Source: Burkholderia sp. Bp8963 (GTDB lineage: Bacteria; Pseudomonadota; Gammaproteobacteria; Burkholderiales; Burkholderiaceae). From it: a stretch of DNA of 64,000 nucleotides. The stretch is from positions 186,001 through 250,000 of the forward strand of contig NZ_QTQP01000004.1 in assembly GCF_003854275.1 (NCBI RefSeq). Reading direction: 5' to 3'. Every line of letters begins with the position of its first letter. Within the stretch, counting starts at the first letter, position 1. Below the pieces are notes generated by a model. The model worked only from the letters and a program-made list of their open reading frames with translations. It was not told the origin of the DNA and searched no databases. Shown here in pieces: positions 18,131-27,631 of this stretch. The position numbers were made by a program, and so were the translations under genes.

Positions 18131-19525
18131 TCAGCGTGGCGCGAGCCACGCATCGACGCGCGCGAGCCCGGCGCGCACGGCTTCGAACAGCGCCGCGCTG
18201 CCGGCGAGCGAGCCCCACAACTGGCGGTCCGCGCACAGCGCGACGACGGGGTCGCCCGCACCGACGATCGCGCGTGCCGCGTGTTCGTCCATCACGCCGT
18301 CCTGGTACGCGTACGGCAGCGCACCGCGCGCCCAGCGTTCGAGAAAGCGCAGGAACAGCGCGGGCAGCACCGCGGTCGCGACGGGCGCCATGCCGCGCGC
18401 GACGCATTCGGCGAGCGTCGGCGCGATGAAGCCGGGAATCTTCGAAAAGCCGTCCGCGGCCACCCGCTGGTTGGTGTCGAGCACGTACGGATTGCCGAAG
18501 CGTTCGAGCACGACGTCGCGATAGCGCGCGAGGTCGAGCGGGCTCGGGCTCAGGCACGGGATCACGTCCTGCGTCACGTAGTCGTGCGCGAAGCGGCGGA
18601 TCGCCGCGTCGTGCGTGCCTTCATGGATGTACGTGTGACCCGCGAGCGTGCCGGCCCACGCGATGCAGCTATGGGTCGCGTTGAGGATGCGGATCTTCGC
18701 TTCCTCGTACGGATGCACGTCGTCGACGAGTTCCGCGCCCGCCCGTTCCCACTGCGGGCGGCCGGCCGCGAAGCGGTCCTCGATCACCCACTGGATGAAC
18801 GATTCGCCCATCACCGGGCACGCGTCGTCGAAGCCGGTTGCCGTGCGCACGCGTTCGCGCACGTCGCCGGTCGGGCGCGGCGTGATGCGGTCGACCATCG
18901 CGCTCGGGCACGCGACGTTCGCATCGAACCATGCGAGCAGTTCGCGTGCGCCGCGTCTTTCGAGGAATTCGCGCATTCCTGCGCGAAAGCGCGCGCCGTT
19001 GCTGCGCAGGTTGTCGCAGCTCTGCAGCGTGAGCGGGCCAGCGCCGCGCGTCATCCGTTCGGCGAGCAGTGCCGCGAGCGCGCCGTACAGTGTCGTGCGC
19101 GCGCCTTGCAGGTCGGCCGCGAGGTCGGGGTTCGCGATGTCGAGGCGGTTGTGTTCGTCGAGGTAGTAGCCGCCTTCGGTGACGGTGAACGACACGATCC
19201 GGCATGCGGGGTCGGCGCCCGCATCGATCAGCGCGGCGAGATCGGCCGACCACGGCAGCACGCGCGTGATCGCGCGGATCGTCTCGTACGCGCGCTCGCC
19301 GTCCGGCGTGACCGTCTCGAGCGTGTACGCGCCGTGTTGCGCGGCGAGCGCGTCCATCGTCGCGCGCATGTCGTCGCGGATGTTGCCGACGGTCAGCGAC
19401 CAGCGCTCGGCCGGCGGCACGGCCGCATTCACGCGATGCAGGTACCACGCCTGGTGCGCACGGTGGAACGATCCGGCGCCGATGTGCAGCAGCACGGGCG
19501 CGCGGGGGGAGGGCGATTCACTCAT
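18131..19525 (-). CDS. dalD: D-arabinitol 4-dehydrogenase / mannitol dehydrogenase
   Basis: A 464-residue polyol-specific long-chain dehydrogenase that oxidises D-arabitol to D-xylulose and D-mannitol to fructose with NAD. The N-terminal Rossmann part begins LLHIGAGSFHRAHQAW. The catalytic signature KIRILNATHS (Lys, Asn and His in the family pattern) follows near residue 285. The neighbouring xylulokinase favours arabitol as a main substrate. The ATG at 19525 (MSESPSP) is chosen. It is the first gene of dehydrogenase-kinase-regulator. Confidence 0.9.
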   Translation of the reverse strand: MSESPSPRAPVLLHIGAGSFHRAHQAWYLHRVNAAVPPAERWSLTVGNIRDDMRATMDALAAQHGAYTLETVTPDGERAYETIRAITRVLPWSADLAALIDAGADPACRIVSFTVTEGGYYLDEHNRLDIANPDLAADLQGARTTLYGALAALLAERMTRGAGPLTLQSCDNLRSNGARFRAGMREFLERRGARELLAWFDANVACPSAMVDRITPRPTGDVRERVRTATGFDDACPVMGESFIQWVIEDRFAAGRPQWERAGAELVDDVHPYEEAKIRILNATHSCIAWAGTLAGHTYIHEGTHDAAIRRFAHDYVTQDVIPCLSPSPLDLARYRDVVLERFGNPYVLDTNQRVAADGFSKIPGFIAPTLAECVARGMAPVATAVLPALFLRFLERWARGALPYAYQDGVMDEHAARAIVGAGDPVVALCADRQLWGSLAGSAALFEAVRAGLARVDAWLAPR

Positions 19526-19540
19526 CCAGTGTCTCCTGTC

Positions 19541-19574
19541 GGCGCAAGTTAGCGCTTTAGCGCTTACTTGCGCC
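19541..19574. repeat. 16-bp inverted repeat in the dalD leader
   Basis: GGCGCAAGTTAGCGCT (19541-19556) pairs with AGCGCTTACTTGCGCC (19559-19574) with one mismatch and a 2-nt spacer, 16 bp upstream of dalD. A weaker relative follows at about 19600-19621 (CCAGGTTGGCGC and GGCGCTTGCCTGG). It could be an operator, or a leader hairpin that affects dalD translation. Confidence 0.65.
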
Positions 19575-19650
19575 CCATGCTTCGCGGTCGGCCCAGGTTG
19601 GCGCGTTGGCGCTTGCCTGGGTCCCATATAAGGGTGATCGCGGGCGACTA

Positions 19651-19693
19651 CGATACGATCATTTGCTCTTCGTGTGAGCGAATGATCGTATCG
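19651..19693. promoter_or_regulatory. Large inverted repeat, candidate SorC-type operator of dalD operon
   Basis: Perfect 13-bp arms CGATACGATCATT (19651-19663) and AATGATCGTATCG (19681-19693) enclose TGCTC and GAGCG half-arms around a short centre. The words CGATCATTTG and GTGAGCGAATG are shared with the promoter region of the polyol ABC operon. A TATA-like -10 candidate on the minus strand lies near 19624-19630, so the repeat would sit at or just upstream of the -35. Confidence 0.6.
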
Positions 19694-19770
19694 GGACGAG
19701 CGAAAGTCAAGGCGCGGCGGCAGGATTTCGATGGTGCGGTGCGGCAGTGCGTCCGCGCCCGCGGGGCCGG

Positions 19771-20697
19771 TTACAGCGTCGTCCGCACGTGCCAGAGTTC
19801 GGGGAACAGCACGACGTCGAGCATCTTGCGCAGATACGGCGCACCGCTGGTGCCGCCCGTGCCCTGCTTGAAGCCGATGATCCGCTCGACGGTCGTCACG
19901 TGCCGGAAGCGCCACTGGCGGAACGCGTCCTCGAGATCGACGAGTTCCTCGGCCATCTCGTACAGTTCCCAGTGCTGCTGCGGATGCCGGTACACCTCGA
20001 GCCACGCGGCCTCGACGGTGTCGTCGTGCAGCGTCGGCTGCGTCCAGTCGCGTTCGAGCCGCGACGGCGCAATCGGAAAACCGCGCCGCGCGAGCAGGCG
20101 CACGACTTCGTCGTAGAACGACGGCGCCTCGAGCGTCGCGCGCACCTGTTCGAGGATGTCCGGCCGGTGCGCATGCGGCTGCAGCATCTGCGGGTTCTTG
20201 TTGCCGAGCAGGAATTCGAGCTGGCGGTACTGGTACGACTGGAAGCCCGACGACTGGCCGAGATACGGCCGCATCGCCGAATACTCGGACGGCGTCATCG
20301 TCGACAGCACGTTCCACGCCTGCACGAGCTGCTCGAGAATCCGCGACACGCGCGCGAGCATCTTGAACGCGGGCGGCAGCGCGTCGCGATGGACCGCTTC
20401 GAGCGCCGCGCGCAGCTCGAACAGCGCAAGCTTCATCCACAGCTCGCTCGTCTGATGCTGGATGATGAACAGCATCTCGTTGTGGTCCGGCGACAGCGGA
20501 TGCTGCGCGTTCAGGATCGATTGCAGCGACAGGTAGTCGCCGTAGCTCATCGACTTCGAGAAATCGAGCTGTGCGTTGTGCCAGCCGGCGGTTTCGCCGG
20601 CATCGCCCGGCACGTGCGACGCTTCGTGCGCAGGGGTTGCGGTGCGCGCGCCCGAGAACGGGCAGCCCGCCGGCGCGTCGTCGCCGGGCGGCTGCAT
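19771..20697 (-). CDS. kynA: Tryptophan 2,3-dioxygenase
   Basis: Haem dioxygenase that opens L-tryptophan to N-formylkynurenine. The 308-residue product shows the family segments [29 protein letters not shown] and [22 protein letters not shown], with the haem-ligand His in RHVTTV. The ATG at 20697 (MQPPGDD) is the conventional start. A GTG at 20712 in the same frame has a better-spaced GGAG (6 nt) and would add five residues (MNSGH). It is the last gene of kynB-kynU-kynA. Confidence 0.95.
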   Translation of the reverse strand: MQPPGDDAPAGCPFSGARTATPAHEASHVPGDAGETAGWHNAQLDFSKSMSYGDYLSLQSILNAQHPLSPDHNEMLFIIQHQTSELWMKLALFELRAALEAVHRDALPPAFKMLARVSRILEQLVQAWNVLSTMTPSEYSAMRPYLGQSSGFQSYQYRQLEFLLGNKNPQMLQPHAHRPDILEQVRATLEAPSFYDEVVRLLARRGFPIAPSRLERDWTQPTLHDDTVEAAWLEVYRHPQQHWELYEMAEELVDLEDAFRQWRFRHVTTVERIIGFKQGTGGTSGAPYLRKMLDVVLFPELWHVRTTL

Positions 20698-20805
20698 ATG
20701 ACCAGAATTCACGACTTTCTCCAGGATTGAATGACAGGTGTGCGCGGGCGCTCGGCCCGTGCCGCGCAATCCGGCGCGCGCGCATCGCACGCGCCGGCCG
20801 GCCGG

Positions 20806-22059
20806 TCAGGTCACCGCGCCGCGCGTCGCGAACTCGGGCGCCTTCCATGCGCCGGTATCGAGGATGTCGCGCAGCGTCTCGACGGCATCCCACACGTCGA
20901 CGAAGCGCGTATAGAGCGGCGTGAAGCCGAAGCGCAGCACATGCGGCTCGCGGTAGTCGCCGATCACGCCGCGCGCGATCAGCGCCTGCATCACCTCGTA
21001 GCCGTGCGGATGCTCGAAGCTTGCCTGCGAGCCGCGCTGGTGATGCGCGCGCGGCGTGACGAGCTTCAGCGCGTGGCCTTCGCAGCGTGCTTCGACGAGC
21101 GCGACGAACGCGTCGGTCAGCGCGAGCGACTTGCGGCGGATCGCGTGCATGTCGGTCTGCAGGAACACGTCGAGCCCGCATTCGACCATCGACATCGACA
21201 CGATCGGCTGCGTGCCGCACAGAAAGCGCGCGATGCCGGGATCGGGCGCGAACTCGGGCTGCATCGCGAACGGCGCGCGGTGGCCCCACCAGCCGGACAG
21301 CGGCTGCGAGTAATGCGCGTGATGGCGCTTCGGCACCCACACGAACGCCGGCGAACCGGGGCCGCCGTTCAGGTACTTGTACGTGCAGCCGACCGCGCCG
21401 TCCGCGCGTGCGCCGTTCAGGTCGACCGGCACCGCGCCCGCCGAGTGCGCGAGATCCCACAGCATCAGCGCGCCCGCGTCGTGCACGAGCTGCGTGACGG
21501 CCGGCATGTCGTGCATGTAGCCGGTGCGGTAGTTCACGTGCGTGATCATCGCGACCGCGGTGTCCTCGCCGAGCGCGTCGGGCAGGTCGGCCGGATCGTC
21601 GATCAGGCGCAGTTCGTAGTCGCCGCCGAGCTGCGCGATCAGCCCTTGCGCGATGTACAGGTCGGTCGGGAAGTTCGAGCGCTCCGACACGATCACGCGG
21701 CGCTCGGGCGCGCGTTCGGCCTGGTAGCGCAGCATCGCGGACAGCAGCTTGAACAGGTTGATCGAGATCGTGTCGGTGACGACGGTCTCGTCAGGCGCGC
21801 CGCCGATCAGCGTCGCGAGCTTGTCGCCGAGGCGGCGCGGCAGCGCGAACCAGCCGGCGGTGTTCCAGCTGCGGATCAGGCCGTCGCCCCATTCGGCGCC
21901 GATCACCTGCTGCGCACGGGCGGCCGACGCGCGCGGCTGCGCGCCGAGCGAGTTGCCGTCGAGGTAGATCACGCCGTCGGGCAGCGCGAACTGGTCGCGC
22001 AGTTGGGCAAGCGGGTCGTCGCGGTCGAGTGCGAGCGCGTCTTCACGGGTCTTGATCAT
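20806..22059 (-). CDS. kynU: Kynureninase
   Basis: PLP enzyme that cleaves kynurenine to anthranilate and alanine. The 417 residues match the family. Segments include [11 protein letters not shown] near the N terminus, [10 protein letters not shown] for cofactor contact, and YKYLNGGPG with the PLP lysine at 228. It starts 36 bp after kynB and precedes kynA. Anthranilate made here can feed quinolone signals or the beta-ketoadipate route, according to known Pseudomonas and Burkholderia biology. Confidence 0.96.
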   Translation of the reverse strand: MIKTREDALALDRDDPLAQLRDQFALPDGVIYLDGNSLGAQPRASAARAQQVIGAEWGDGLIRSWNTAGWFALPRRLGDKLATLIGGAPDETVVTDTISINLFKLLSAMLRYQAERAPERRVIVSERSNFPTDLYIAQGLIAQLGGDYELRLIDDPADLPDALGEDTAVAMITHVNYRTGYMHDMPAVTQLVHDAGALMLWDLAHSAGAVPVDLNGARADGAVGCTYKYLNGGPGSPAFVWVPKRHHAHYSQPLSGWWGHRAPFAMQPEFAPDPGIARFLCGTQPIVSMSMVECGLDVFLQTDMHAIRRKSLALTDAFVALVEARCEGHALKLVTPRAHHQRGSQASFEHPHGYEVMQALIARGVIGDYREPHVLRFGFTPLYTRFVDVWDAVETLRDILDTGAWKAPEFATRGAVT

Positions 22060-22095
22060 GATGTCTCGGGTTGTTGTGTGTCGTGTGTCGTGGAT

Positions 22096-22737
22096 TCAGG
22101 CGGCGCGGCCGGGCAGCGCGCGCAGCACCGCGCGCACGGGGCTCGCGTCGAGCGTCCCGAGCTTGAGCGGCAGCGCGATCAGTTCGTAGTCGCCGGCCGG
22201 CACGTCGTCGAGCACGATGCCTTCCAGGATCGCCATCCGGTGTGCGCGGATGCGGTGGTGCGCGTCCATCGTCTTCGATTCCTGCGGATCGAGCGACGGC
22301 GTATCGATGCCGATCAGCTTCACGCCGTGTGCGGCAAGCAGGTCGATGGTGTCGGGCGCGACCGCGCAGAAATCCGGATCCCATTGCGCGGCGGGCGCCT
22401 GCGCATAGGTGCGCAGCAGCACGCGTGGCGGCACGCGGTCGAGCGCCGCCGCAATATCCGCCGGGGTGACGACGGGCGACGCGCCGATGCAGTGGATCAC
22501 GCGGCACGGGCCGAGGTACGCGTCGAGCGGCACCGCGCCGATCGGCGCGCCATCGGCGTCGTAATGGAGCGGCGCGTCGGTGTGCGCGCCGGTGTGCGGC
22601 GACAGCGTCAGGCGCGCGACGTTGACGGGCGAGCCCGCCTCCATCCGCCAGACGCGTTCGACCGTGACCGGCGTGTCGCCCGGCCACACGGGGGTGGCGG
22701 GGGCGACGGGCGGCGAGATGTCCCAGAGTGTGTCCAT
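22096..22737 (-). CDS. kynB: Kynurenine formamidase
   Basis: Metal-dependent cyclase-family hydrolase that converts N-formylkynurenine to kynurenine and formate, 213 residues. The metal motif reads [11 protein letters not shown], and the later segments RVLLRTYA and [13 protein letters not shown] fit KynB. The ATG at 22737 ([10 protein letters not shown]) is used, although no strong ribosome site is seen; an upstream in-frame ATG exists. It is the first gene of the kyn operon and divergent from kynR. Confidence 0.95.
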   Translation of the reverse strand: MDTLWDISPPVAPATPVWPGDTPVTVERVWRMEAGSPVNVARLTLSPHTGAHTDAPLHYDADGAPIGAVPLDAYLGPCRVIHCIGASPVVTPADIAAALDRVPPRVLLRTYAQAPAAQWDPDFCAVAPDTIDLLAAHGVKLIGIDTPSLDPQESKTMDAHHRIRAHRMAILEGIVLDDVPAGDYELIALPLKLGTLDASPVRAVLRALPGRAA

Positions 22738-22820
22738 GGCATGACGAATCAGCGAATCAATGCTTCGCATGATAGGCGGACGCTCGCAGAAAGTGCTTGC
22801 GAAATAGACATGGACAAACC

Positions 22821-22831
22821 GCCAGATTGGC
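22821..22831. promoter_or_regulatory. Candidate KynR operator
   Basis: The small palindrome GCCAGATTGGC lies in the 130-bp gap between divergent kynB and kynR, about 37 bp before kynR. Lrp/AsnC regulators often bind such sites. The assignment rests on position and symmetry only. Confidence 0.35.
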
Positions 22832-22867
22832 AGATAATTCGAATCACAGGGAAAACGGGGACCAAAA

Positions 22868-23368
22868 ATGCATGCGATCACGCTCGACGCCACCGACTGC
22901 CGTATTCTCGCGGTACTGCAGGAGGAGGGCAGAATCAGCAACCTCGATCTGGCGGAGCGGATTTCGCTGTCGCCATCGGCCTGCCTGCGGCGCATGCGCC
23001 TGCTGGAGGAGCAGGGCGTGATCGAGCACTACCGCGCGTGCCTGAGCCGCGAGAAGCTCGGATTCGAACTGGAGGCGTTCGTGCAGGTGTCGATGCGCAA
23101 CGAGCAGACGCAATGGCACGAGCGGTTTGCGGAGGAGTTGCGCGAATGGCCCGAGGTGGTTGGCGCGTTCGTCGTGACGGGCGAGAGCCACTACCTGCTG
23201 CGGGTGCTCGCGCACAACCTCAAGCACTATTCCGATTTCGTGCTGAACCGGCTGTACAAGGCGCCGGGCGTGATGGACATCCGCTCGAACATCGTGCTGC
23301 AGACGCTGAAGGACGAGGCGGGCGCGCCGGTCGTGCTGGCGCGCACCGGCGCGATCAAAGCGGTGTGA
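22868..23368 (+). CDS. kynR: Lrp/AsnC-family regulator of kynurenine genes
   Basis: A 166-residue feast/famine regulator. An N-terminal helix-turn-helix (about 5-60: [38 protein letters not shown]) is followed by the RAM ligand-binding domain. In Pseudomonas the equivalent KynR activates the kyn genes in response to kynurenine, and the same divergent arrangement is seen here. Its last codons overlap the convergent flavin reductase gene by 14 bp. Confidence 0.9.
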   Translation: MHAITLDATDCRILAVLQEEGRISNLDLAERISLSPSACLRRMRLLEEQGVIEHYRACLSREKLGFELEAFVQVSMRNEQTQWHERFAEELREWPEVVGAFVVTGESHYLLRVLAHNLKHYSDFVLNRLYKAPGVMDIRSNIVLQTLKDEAGAPVVLARTGAIKAV

Positions 23369-23864
23369 GACCGTGGAACGCGCCGCCGTGAAACACGAGC
23401 GGCGCGGCGGCGCCCGCATCGGGGTTGACGCCGCAGCGCTCCACTTCGCCGACGAAGATCACGTGGTCGCCTTCGTCGTAGCGGCTGCGGTTATGGCACT
23501 CGAACCACGCGATCGCGCCGTCGAGCACCGGCATGCCCGAATTGCCGGCCGCGTGCGCGATGCCTTCGAAGCGGTCGCCCTTGAAGGTCGAGAAGCGCTT
23601 GCACAGGTCGATCTGCGACGCCGCGAGCACGTTGACGACGTAATGGCTGTTGCTGCGGAACACGGGCATCGACGCCGACTTGTGCGCGAGGCTCCACAGC
23701 ACGAGCGGCGGATCCAGCGAGACCGAATTGAACGAACTCGCGGTGATGCCGATCAGTTGCCCAGACGGCGCGCGCGTCGTGATCACGGTCACGCCGGTCG
23801 CGAACTGGCCAAGCGCCTGCCGGAATGCGGCGACATCGAAATTCGGCGGGGTCGCGCGGATCAT
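23355..23864 (-). CDS. Flavin reductase-like (FMN-binding split barrel) protein
   Basis: A 169-residue member of the flavin reductase-like domain family, usually the small reductase partner of two-component flavin monooxygenases. The family segments LGQFATGVTVITT, ITASSFNSVSLDPPLVLWSL and HVIFVGEVERC are present. No large monooxygenase subunit lies next to it, so the partner is unknown. It ends inside the kynR 3' end on the opposite strand. Confidence 0.88.
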   Translation of the reverse strand: MIRATPPNFDVAAFRQALGQFATGVTVITTRAPSGQLIGITASSFNSVSLDPPLVLWSLAHKSASMPVFRSNSHYVVNVLAASQIDLCKRFSTFKGDRFEGIAHAAGNSGMPVLDGAIAWFECHNRSRYDEGDHVIFVGEVERCGVNPDAGAAAPLVFHGGAFHGLTPL

Positions 23865-24088
23865 CGGGCGGCCTTCCGGAGCGGCGCGTGCGCGCCGGGC
23901 GCGCAGCGGGGGAAACGGGCGATGCGGGTGAAAGGCGACAAGGCGGTCAGTCTGGCAAATGGGACGAATGGCCCGATTTTAGCGGAATCGCGCGCGGCGG
24001 GCCGGTGCGCCGGCAGCGGCAGGCCGGCGCGGTCGCGCACCGGCCCGCACCGTAGTGCGTGGGCGACGCACCGCGCGGCCGCCGGCAG

Positions 24089-24736
24089 CTAGCCCGCGGC
24101 CCCGAGCCCCAGCGAAAGCGCGCCGATCAGCATCAGGCTCGTCGCCCAGAGCCGATCGAGGTTGAACCAGCTGCGCGACACGAACGGCAGCCCGAGGTAG
24201 CGGTAGACGAGCCACGCGAGCAACCCGCCGGCCGCGATCATCGCGGCGGCATGCGCGGCCGCGACGGCGAGCGCCATGCCCAGATGGGCGCCGACGAGCG
24301 CGGTCGCGGCCCGCTGCGCGGGATCGACGTCGATCCCGCACAGGCCGAGATAGATCGGCACCAGCATCAGCCCGGCGCCATGCGCGACCGCCACGGCGAA
24401 CGACCACAGCCCGAGCCGCGCGGGCGGGATCCGCGCGAGCGCGCGCGGGTGGCGCCGCCGGATCAGCAGCGCGGCGCCGAAGCCGATCACGAGCACGCTC
24501 GCGCCGATCCGGATCGCGGTCTGCCACGCGAGCAGCGCGGCGAGCATCCCGAACGGCAGCGTTACCGCGAACACGGCGAGCGCATGCCCGCACGCGAGAT
24601 AGCCGAGCGCAGCGGCCAGCGCGCGGCCGCTCCTCGCCATCAGCGCGTTCGACACCGCGAGCGGCCACCCCATCGCGGGATTCAGCCCGTGGTAGAGACC
24701 GCTCGCGAGCACTGCCGCCCAGAGGCCGATCTGCAC
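24089..24736 (-). CDS. Polytopic membrane protein paired with the selenium-binding protein
   Basis: About 215 residues with five or six membrane segments. I do not recognise a named family with certainty. Conserved-looking histidines sit at or near membrane segments: GLYHGLNPAMGW near the N terminus, LACGHALAVF, AVAHGAGLML and VGAHLGMALA, reminiscent of metal permeases or UreJ/HupE-like proteins. The GTG at 24736 has GGAAG four bases upstream. A TTG at 24754 would overlap the preceding stop as TTGA. It lies directly after the selenium-binding protein gene, so a linked function (metal or sulfur handling) is inferred. Confidence 0.65.
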   Translation of the reverse strand: MQIGLWAAVLASGLYHGLNPAMGWPLAVSNALMARSGRALAAALGYLACGHALAVFAVTLPFGMLAALLAWQTAIRIGASVLVIGFGAALLIRRRHPRALARIPPARLGLWSFAVAVAHGAGLMLVPIYLGLCGIDVDPAQRAATALVGAHLGMALAVAAAHAAAMIAAGGLLAWLVYRYLGLPFVSRSWFNLDRLWATSLMLIGALSLGLGAAG

Positions 24737-24750
24737 GTGGCTTCCGACGT

Positions 24751-26157
24751 TCAAGATCGCACCGACGGATAGCAAAACGAATCGGTCGAGCAGTCGCCGC
24801 CTTCGAGCCGGATCTGGTGCGCGCGATAGCCGTCGGGGAAGTCGACCCAGTAGTCGTGCGCGAGCGTCAGGCCGCCGTCGGGCCCCGCATGCGCCATCAC
24901 CTGCGCGGCTGGCACGCCGTCCGGGTAGAACTGGTCGTCCCAGGTCGAGTACAGCGAGTTGGTCCAGTAGACCCGCTTGCCGTCGCGGCTGATCTCGACC
25001 ATCTGCGGACCGCCCGCGAACGCGCGGCCGCTCGGATGCGGCGCGCGCTGCGCGATGCCGCCGATGCGCACCGATCCCGACAGCTTCGGCCGGCGCGGAT
25101 CCGTCACGTCGTACTGCCGCATTTCGCCGGTGCCCCAGCAGGACACGTACAGGAACCGGTCGTCGAGGGACAGGTCGATGTCGGTCACGAGTGGCGGCAC
25201 CGCGCCGAACGATTTGAGCAATGGCGGCAACTGGTCTGCGGACGCGGGCTCGGCCGGGATCGTCGCAGTCTTCTCGATGTGAAACTGGCCGTCTTCGCGC
25301 CACCAGGTCCAGATCGAGCCTTCGAGGTTCGTCGTATCGACCACGACGCCGACGAATCCGTATTCGCGGACCGGATCGTGCGCGGGTCGCACCTCCAGCG
25401 CCATCTGGTGCTGCGCGCCGAGATCGATCGTCTGCACGTTGCGCCGCGCGCGCAGATCCCAGAAGTGCAGCCGGTGCCCGTACCGGTTCGCGAGCAGGTC
25501 CTCCGGAACGATGCCGTTCTCGAACTGCGGCGGCAGCGCCCATTCGCTCGACACCATGTAGTCGCGCGGCAGGTTCCACCAGAAGTCGTAGTGCTTGTCC
25601 TGCGGGCCGCGATCGATTTCCCAGCGGCCGAGCACGTCGAAGGTCTCGCAATCCATGATGAAGATGCCCGGATGGCCGTCCGTGCCGTCCTTCCCGCCGC
25701 CGCCGAGCGTGCTGACGTAGATGCCCTCGGGCCCGCAGTGCACGGTGTGCGGCCGTGAATAGCCGGTCTTGCGGAAGATCTCGTCGGGCTCGACGATCTT
25801 GTGAATGCGCGCCTGGGTCGGATGCGGCTGCGTATCGATCACGTACACGCGCGACGAGCGCAGGCCCGGGATGATCAGGTAGCGGCGTTCGAGGAACGCG
25901 TGGCCGGTCAGCGGCGACAGCGCCGACGAGCACGCGTTCCAGCCGAAGTGATGGAACTCGTCGCCGGTGTTCGGCATCGTCACCGTATGCACGATCCTGC
26001 CGTAGGTCGGCGAACCGGGCTTCACGTCGATGACGGCGAGCGCATCGGGCCGGGAGAAGTCCGGGCTGAGCAACAGCGTGTACGCGAAGGTTTCGGCAGG
26101 GGCGCGCATCGCAAGTTCCGGCGATGCGTGAAACGTCGGATCAGGCCGCATGGTCAT
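24751..26157 (-). CDS. Selenium-binding protein 56 family (methanethiol oxidase-like)
   Basis: A 468-residue SBP56 protein. Bacterial members include methanethiol oxidase MtoX, a copper enzyme that turns methanethiol into formaldehyde, hydrogen sulfide and peroxide. Family marks are EFHHFGWNACSS (the conserved Cys), the HTVHCGPEGIYVSTLGG segment, DKHYDFWWNLPRDYM, DISLDDRFLYVSCWGTGEMRQYD and HPSGRAFAGGPQMVE. No Sec signal peptide is visible. The MtoX partners SCO1 and MauG are absent; a membrane protein follows instead. Methanethiol oxidation is therefore plausible but not shown. Confidence 0.85.
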   Translation of the reverse strand: MTMRPDPTFHASPELAMRAPAETFAYTLLLSPDFSRPDALAVIDVKPGSPTYGRIVHTVTMPNTGDEFHHFGWNACSSALSPLTGHAFLERRYLIIPGLRSSRVYVIDTQPHPTQARIHKIVEPDEIFRKTGYSRPHTVHCGPEGIYVSTLGGGGKDGTDGHPGIFIMDCETFDVLGRWEIDRGPQDKHYDFWWNLPRDYMVSSEWALPPQFENGIVPEDLLANRYGHRLHFWDLRARRNVQTIDLGAQHQMALEVRPAHDPVREYGFVGVVVDTTNLEGSIWTWWREDGQFHIEKTATIPAEPASADQLPPLLKSFGAVPPLVTDIDLSLDDRFLYVSCWGTGEMRQYDVTDPRRPKLSGSVRIGGIAQRAPHPSGRAFAGGPQMVEISRDGKRVYWTNSLYSTWDDQFYPDGVPAAQVMAHAGPDGGLTLAHDYWVDFPDGYRAHQIRLEGGDCSTDSFCYPSVRS

Positions 26158-26968
26158 GGTAAGGCCCTCGGAAATGATTGACTTTCACGGTGCGCAAGCG
26201 TCGGGGACGGGCGCCCGTTTGTCATGTGAAACGGCCGGACGATGCTGCCGTTCCGGCCGAGCGGAACTGCCGGCAACCGGCGCGCTCGCGCGCGAGACGG
26301 TCGGTGCCTTTCAGCAAACAGCGAGCAAACAGCGAGCGAACAGCGAAACAGTTGATGTGCGTCTCGAAAACCGGCAGCGGTCGGCCGGTACTGGCGCAAC
26401 ATTGCCGCCGTCAGGCGATGACTCGATCGAGTCGGCAACGCGAAGGAGATTCGTTGAAGCAGCCAGCGCGCTGTTGCAACAGACGGCGGTGGAGCAGGGT
26501 GCGGCATGTGTCGAATATCCCGGCGGAACGGATGCGCGTCGTTCGCCGCCGGGCGTGACGTCAGTGTAGTCGAGAATGCATGACGACGTGAGCCGTGCGG
26601 CAGCGCGGCGACGCCGAACGCAACGCGTCGTTGAAGGCCTGCGGAATCAACTTTTCCGTTGCGACCGATTCGGCCTTGCGGCGAGCACGGGCAGGTCGTT
26701 TTGGGGACTGGCCATTTCTTGTTCTGTGACACAGTTATCATGCATGCACGCGCCGATCGGCGTATTTATTACGTCGCGGCACCCCGAAGCTTTCTATTCC
26801 GCGCGGCGTGTCGCCGCTTGTTTTCGACCGAAGCGGCCGAAGATACAGTCAGTGGCGTCTGGCTCCCGCGCCTGTTCGGCCAGCTTTCGAACCCTTGATC
26901 CGGGAAGGGAGCCACTTTCCCCTTCCTGACCTTCCCGAGGGCAGGCATTTCATTTTAAGGTGAACACG
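26158..26968. other. Long non-coding gap upstream of msrA
   Basis: About 800 bp without a supportable gene. The open frames here lack homology-like features and ribosome sites. It holds three tandem 11-bp units AGCAAACAGCG (26313-26345), a perfect 12-bp palindrome CGCCGATCGGCG (26751-26762), and the AT-richer stretch CTGTGACACAGTTATCATGC just before it that could carry a promoter. A small RNA or long msrA leader is possible. Confidence 0.5.
26313..26345. repeat. 11-bp tandem repeat
   Basis: Units AGCAAACAGCG (26313-26323), AGCAAACAGCG (26324-26334) and AGCGAACAGCG (26335-26345) lie in tandem in the gap upstream of msrA. Confidence 0.85.
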
Positions 26969-27517
26969 ATGACTGAAGTTGCAACGCTGGGTGGCGGATG
27001 CTTCTGGTGCACGGAAGCGGTGTTTCTCGATGTCGACGGCGTGACGGCCGTTGAGTCCGGCTACGCGGGCGGCCACACGCGCAACCCCGGCTACCGCGAC
27101 GTGTGCGATGGCGACACCGGCCACGCGGAAGTCGTCAACGTGACGTTCGATCCGGCGCGCATCGGTTATCGCGAGATCCTCGAGATCTTCTTCGCGACCC
27201 ACGACCCGACGCAGCTCAACCGGCAGGGCAACGACACCGGCACGCAATACCGGTCGGTCGTGTTCACGCATTCTGACGCGCAGCGCGACGTCGCGCTCGA
27301 CGTGATCAGCGAACTGGAGCGCGAACAGGTCTTTTCGGCGCCGATCGTCACGCAGGTCGTGCCGCTGGACGGCAACTACTGGCCGGCCGAGGACTATCAC
27401 CAGGATTACTACGCGCGCAATCCGGGGCAGGGCTATTGCGCGGTCGTGATCGGGCCGAAGCTCGCGAAATTCCGCCAGAAGTTCGCGCACCGGCTGAAGT
27501 CGTCGCGCGGCGCGTGA
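26969..27517 (+). CDS. msrA: Peptide methionine sulfoxide reductase A
   Basis: Reduces the S-epimer of methionine sulfoxide in proteins. The N-terminal GGGCFWC places the catalytic Cys at residue 11 of the 182-residue product. The segments [16 protein letters not shown] and GHAEVV-like substrate contacts follow, and GYCAVV near the C terminus holds a candidate resolving Cys. The ATG at 26969 is chosen because AAGGTG lies 6 nt upstream; a GTG nine bases earlier overlaps that ribosome site. Confidence 0.95.
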   Translation: MTEVATLGGGCFWCTEAVFLDVDGVTAVESGYAGGHTRNPGYRDVCDGDTGHAEVVNVTFDPARIGYREILEIFFATHDPTQLNRQGNDTGTQYRSVVFTHSDAQRDVALDVISELEREQVFSAPIVTQVVPLDGNYWPAEDYHQDYYARNPGQGYCAVVIGPKLAKFRQKFAHRLKSSRGA

Positions 27518-27535
27518 GGCACTTGAGCGGCTGGT

Positions 27536-27560
27536 GCTCGGGCGTCGTTGACGCCCGAGC
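27536..27560. terminator. Hairpin between msrA and the DUF72 gene
   Basis: Perfect 11-bp arms GCTCGGGCGTC and GACGCCCGAGC with a GTT loop lie between two convergent genes. There is no U-tract on either side, so it would act by a non-canonical mechanism or with Rho. Confidence 0.6.
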
Positions 27561-27631
27561 GAGCGTTGTCAGTCGCGCCTCGACCGATTGTGCCGGCAGG
27601 GCGGCGGAGCAGGCCGCGGCGTGGCCAGGCG

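Noticed and set aside
20697-20712. GTG start for kynA at 20712
   Set aside because: It has a better-spaced ribosome site, but the conventional ATG at 20697 is kept because the protein family usually begins there. The alternative is noted in the kynA entry.
26154-26741. Possible genes in the 26.2-26.9 kb gap (139 to 195 codons)
   Set aside because: No ribosome sites, low-complexity Arg/Ser-rich translations and no recognisable motifs.
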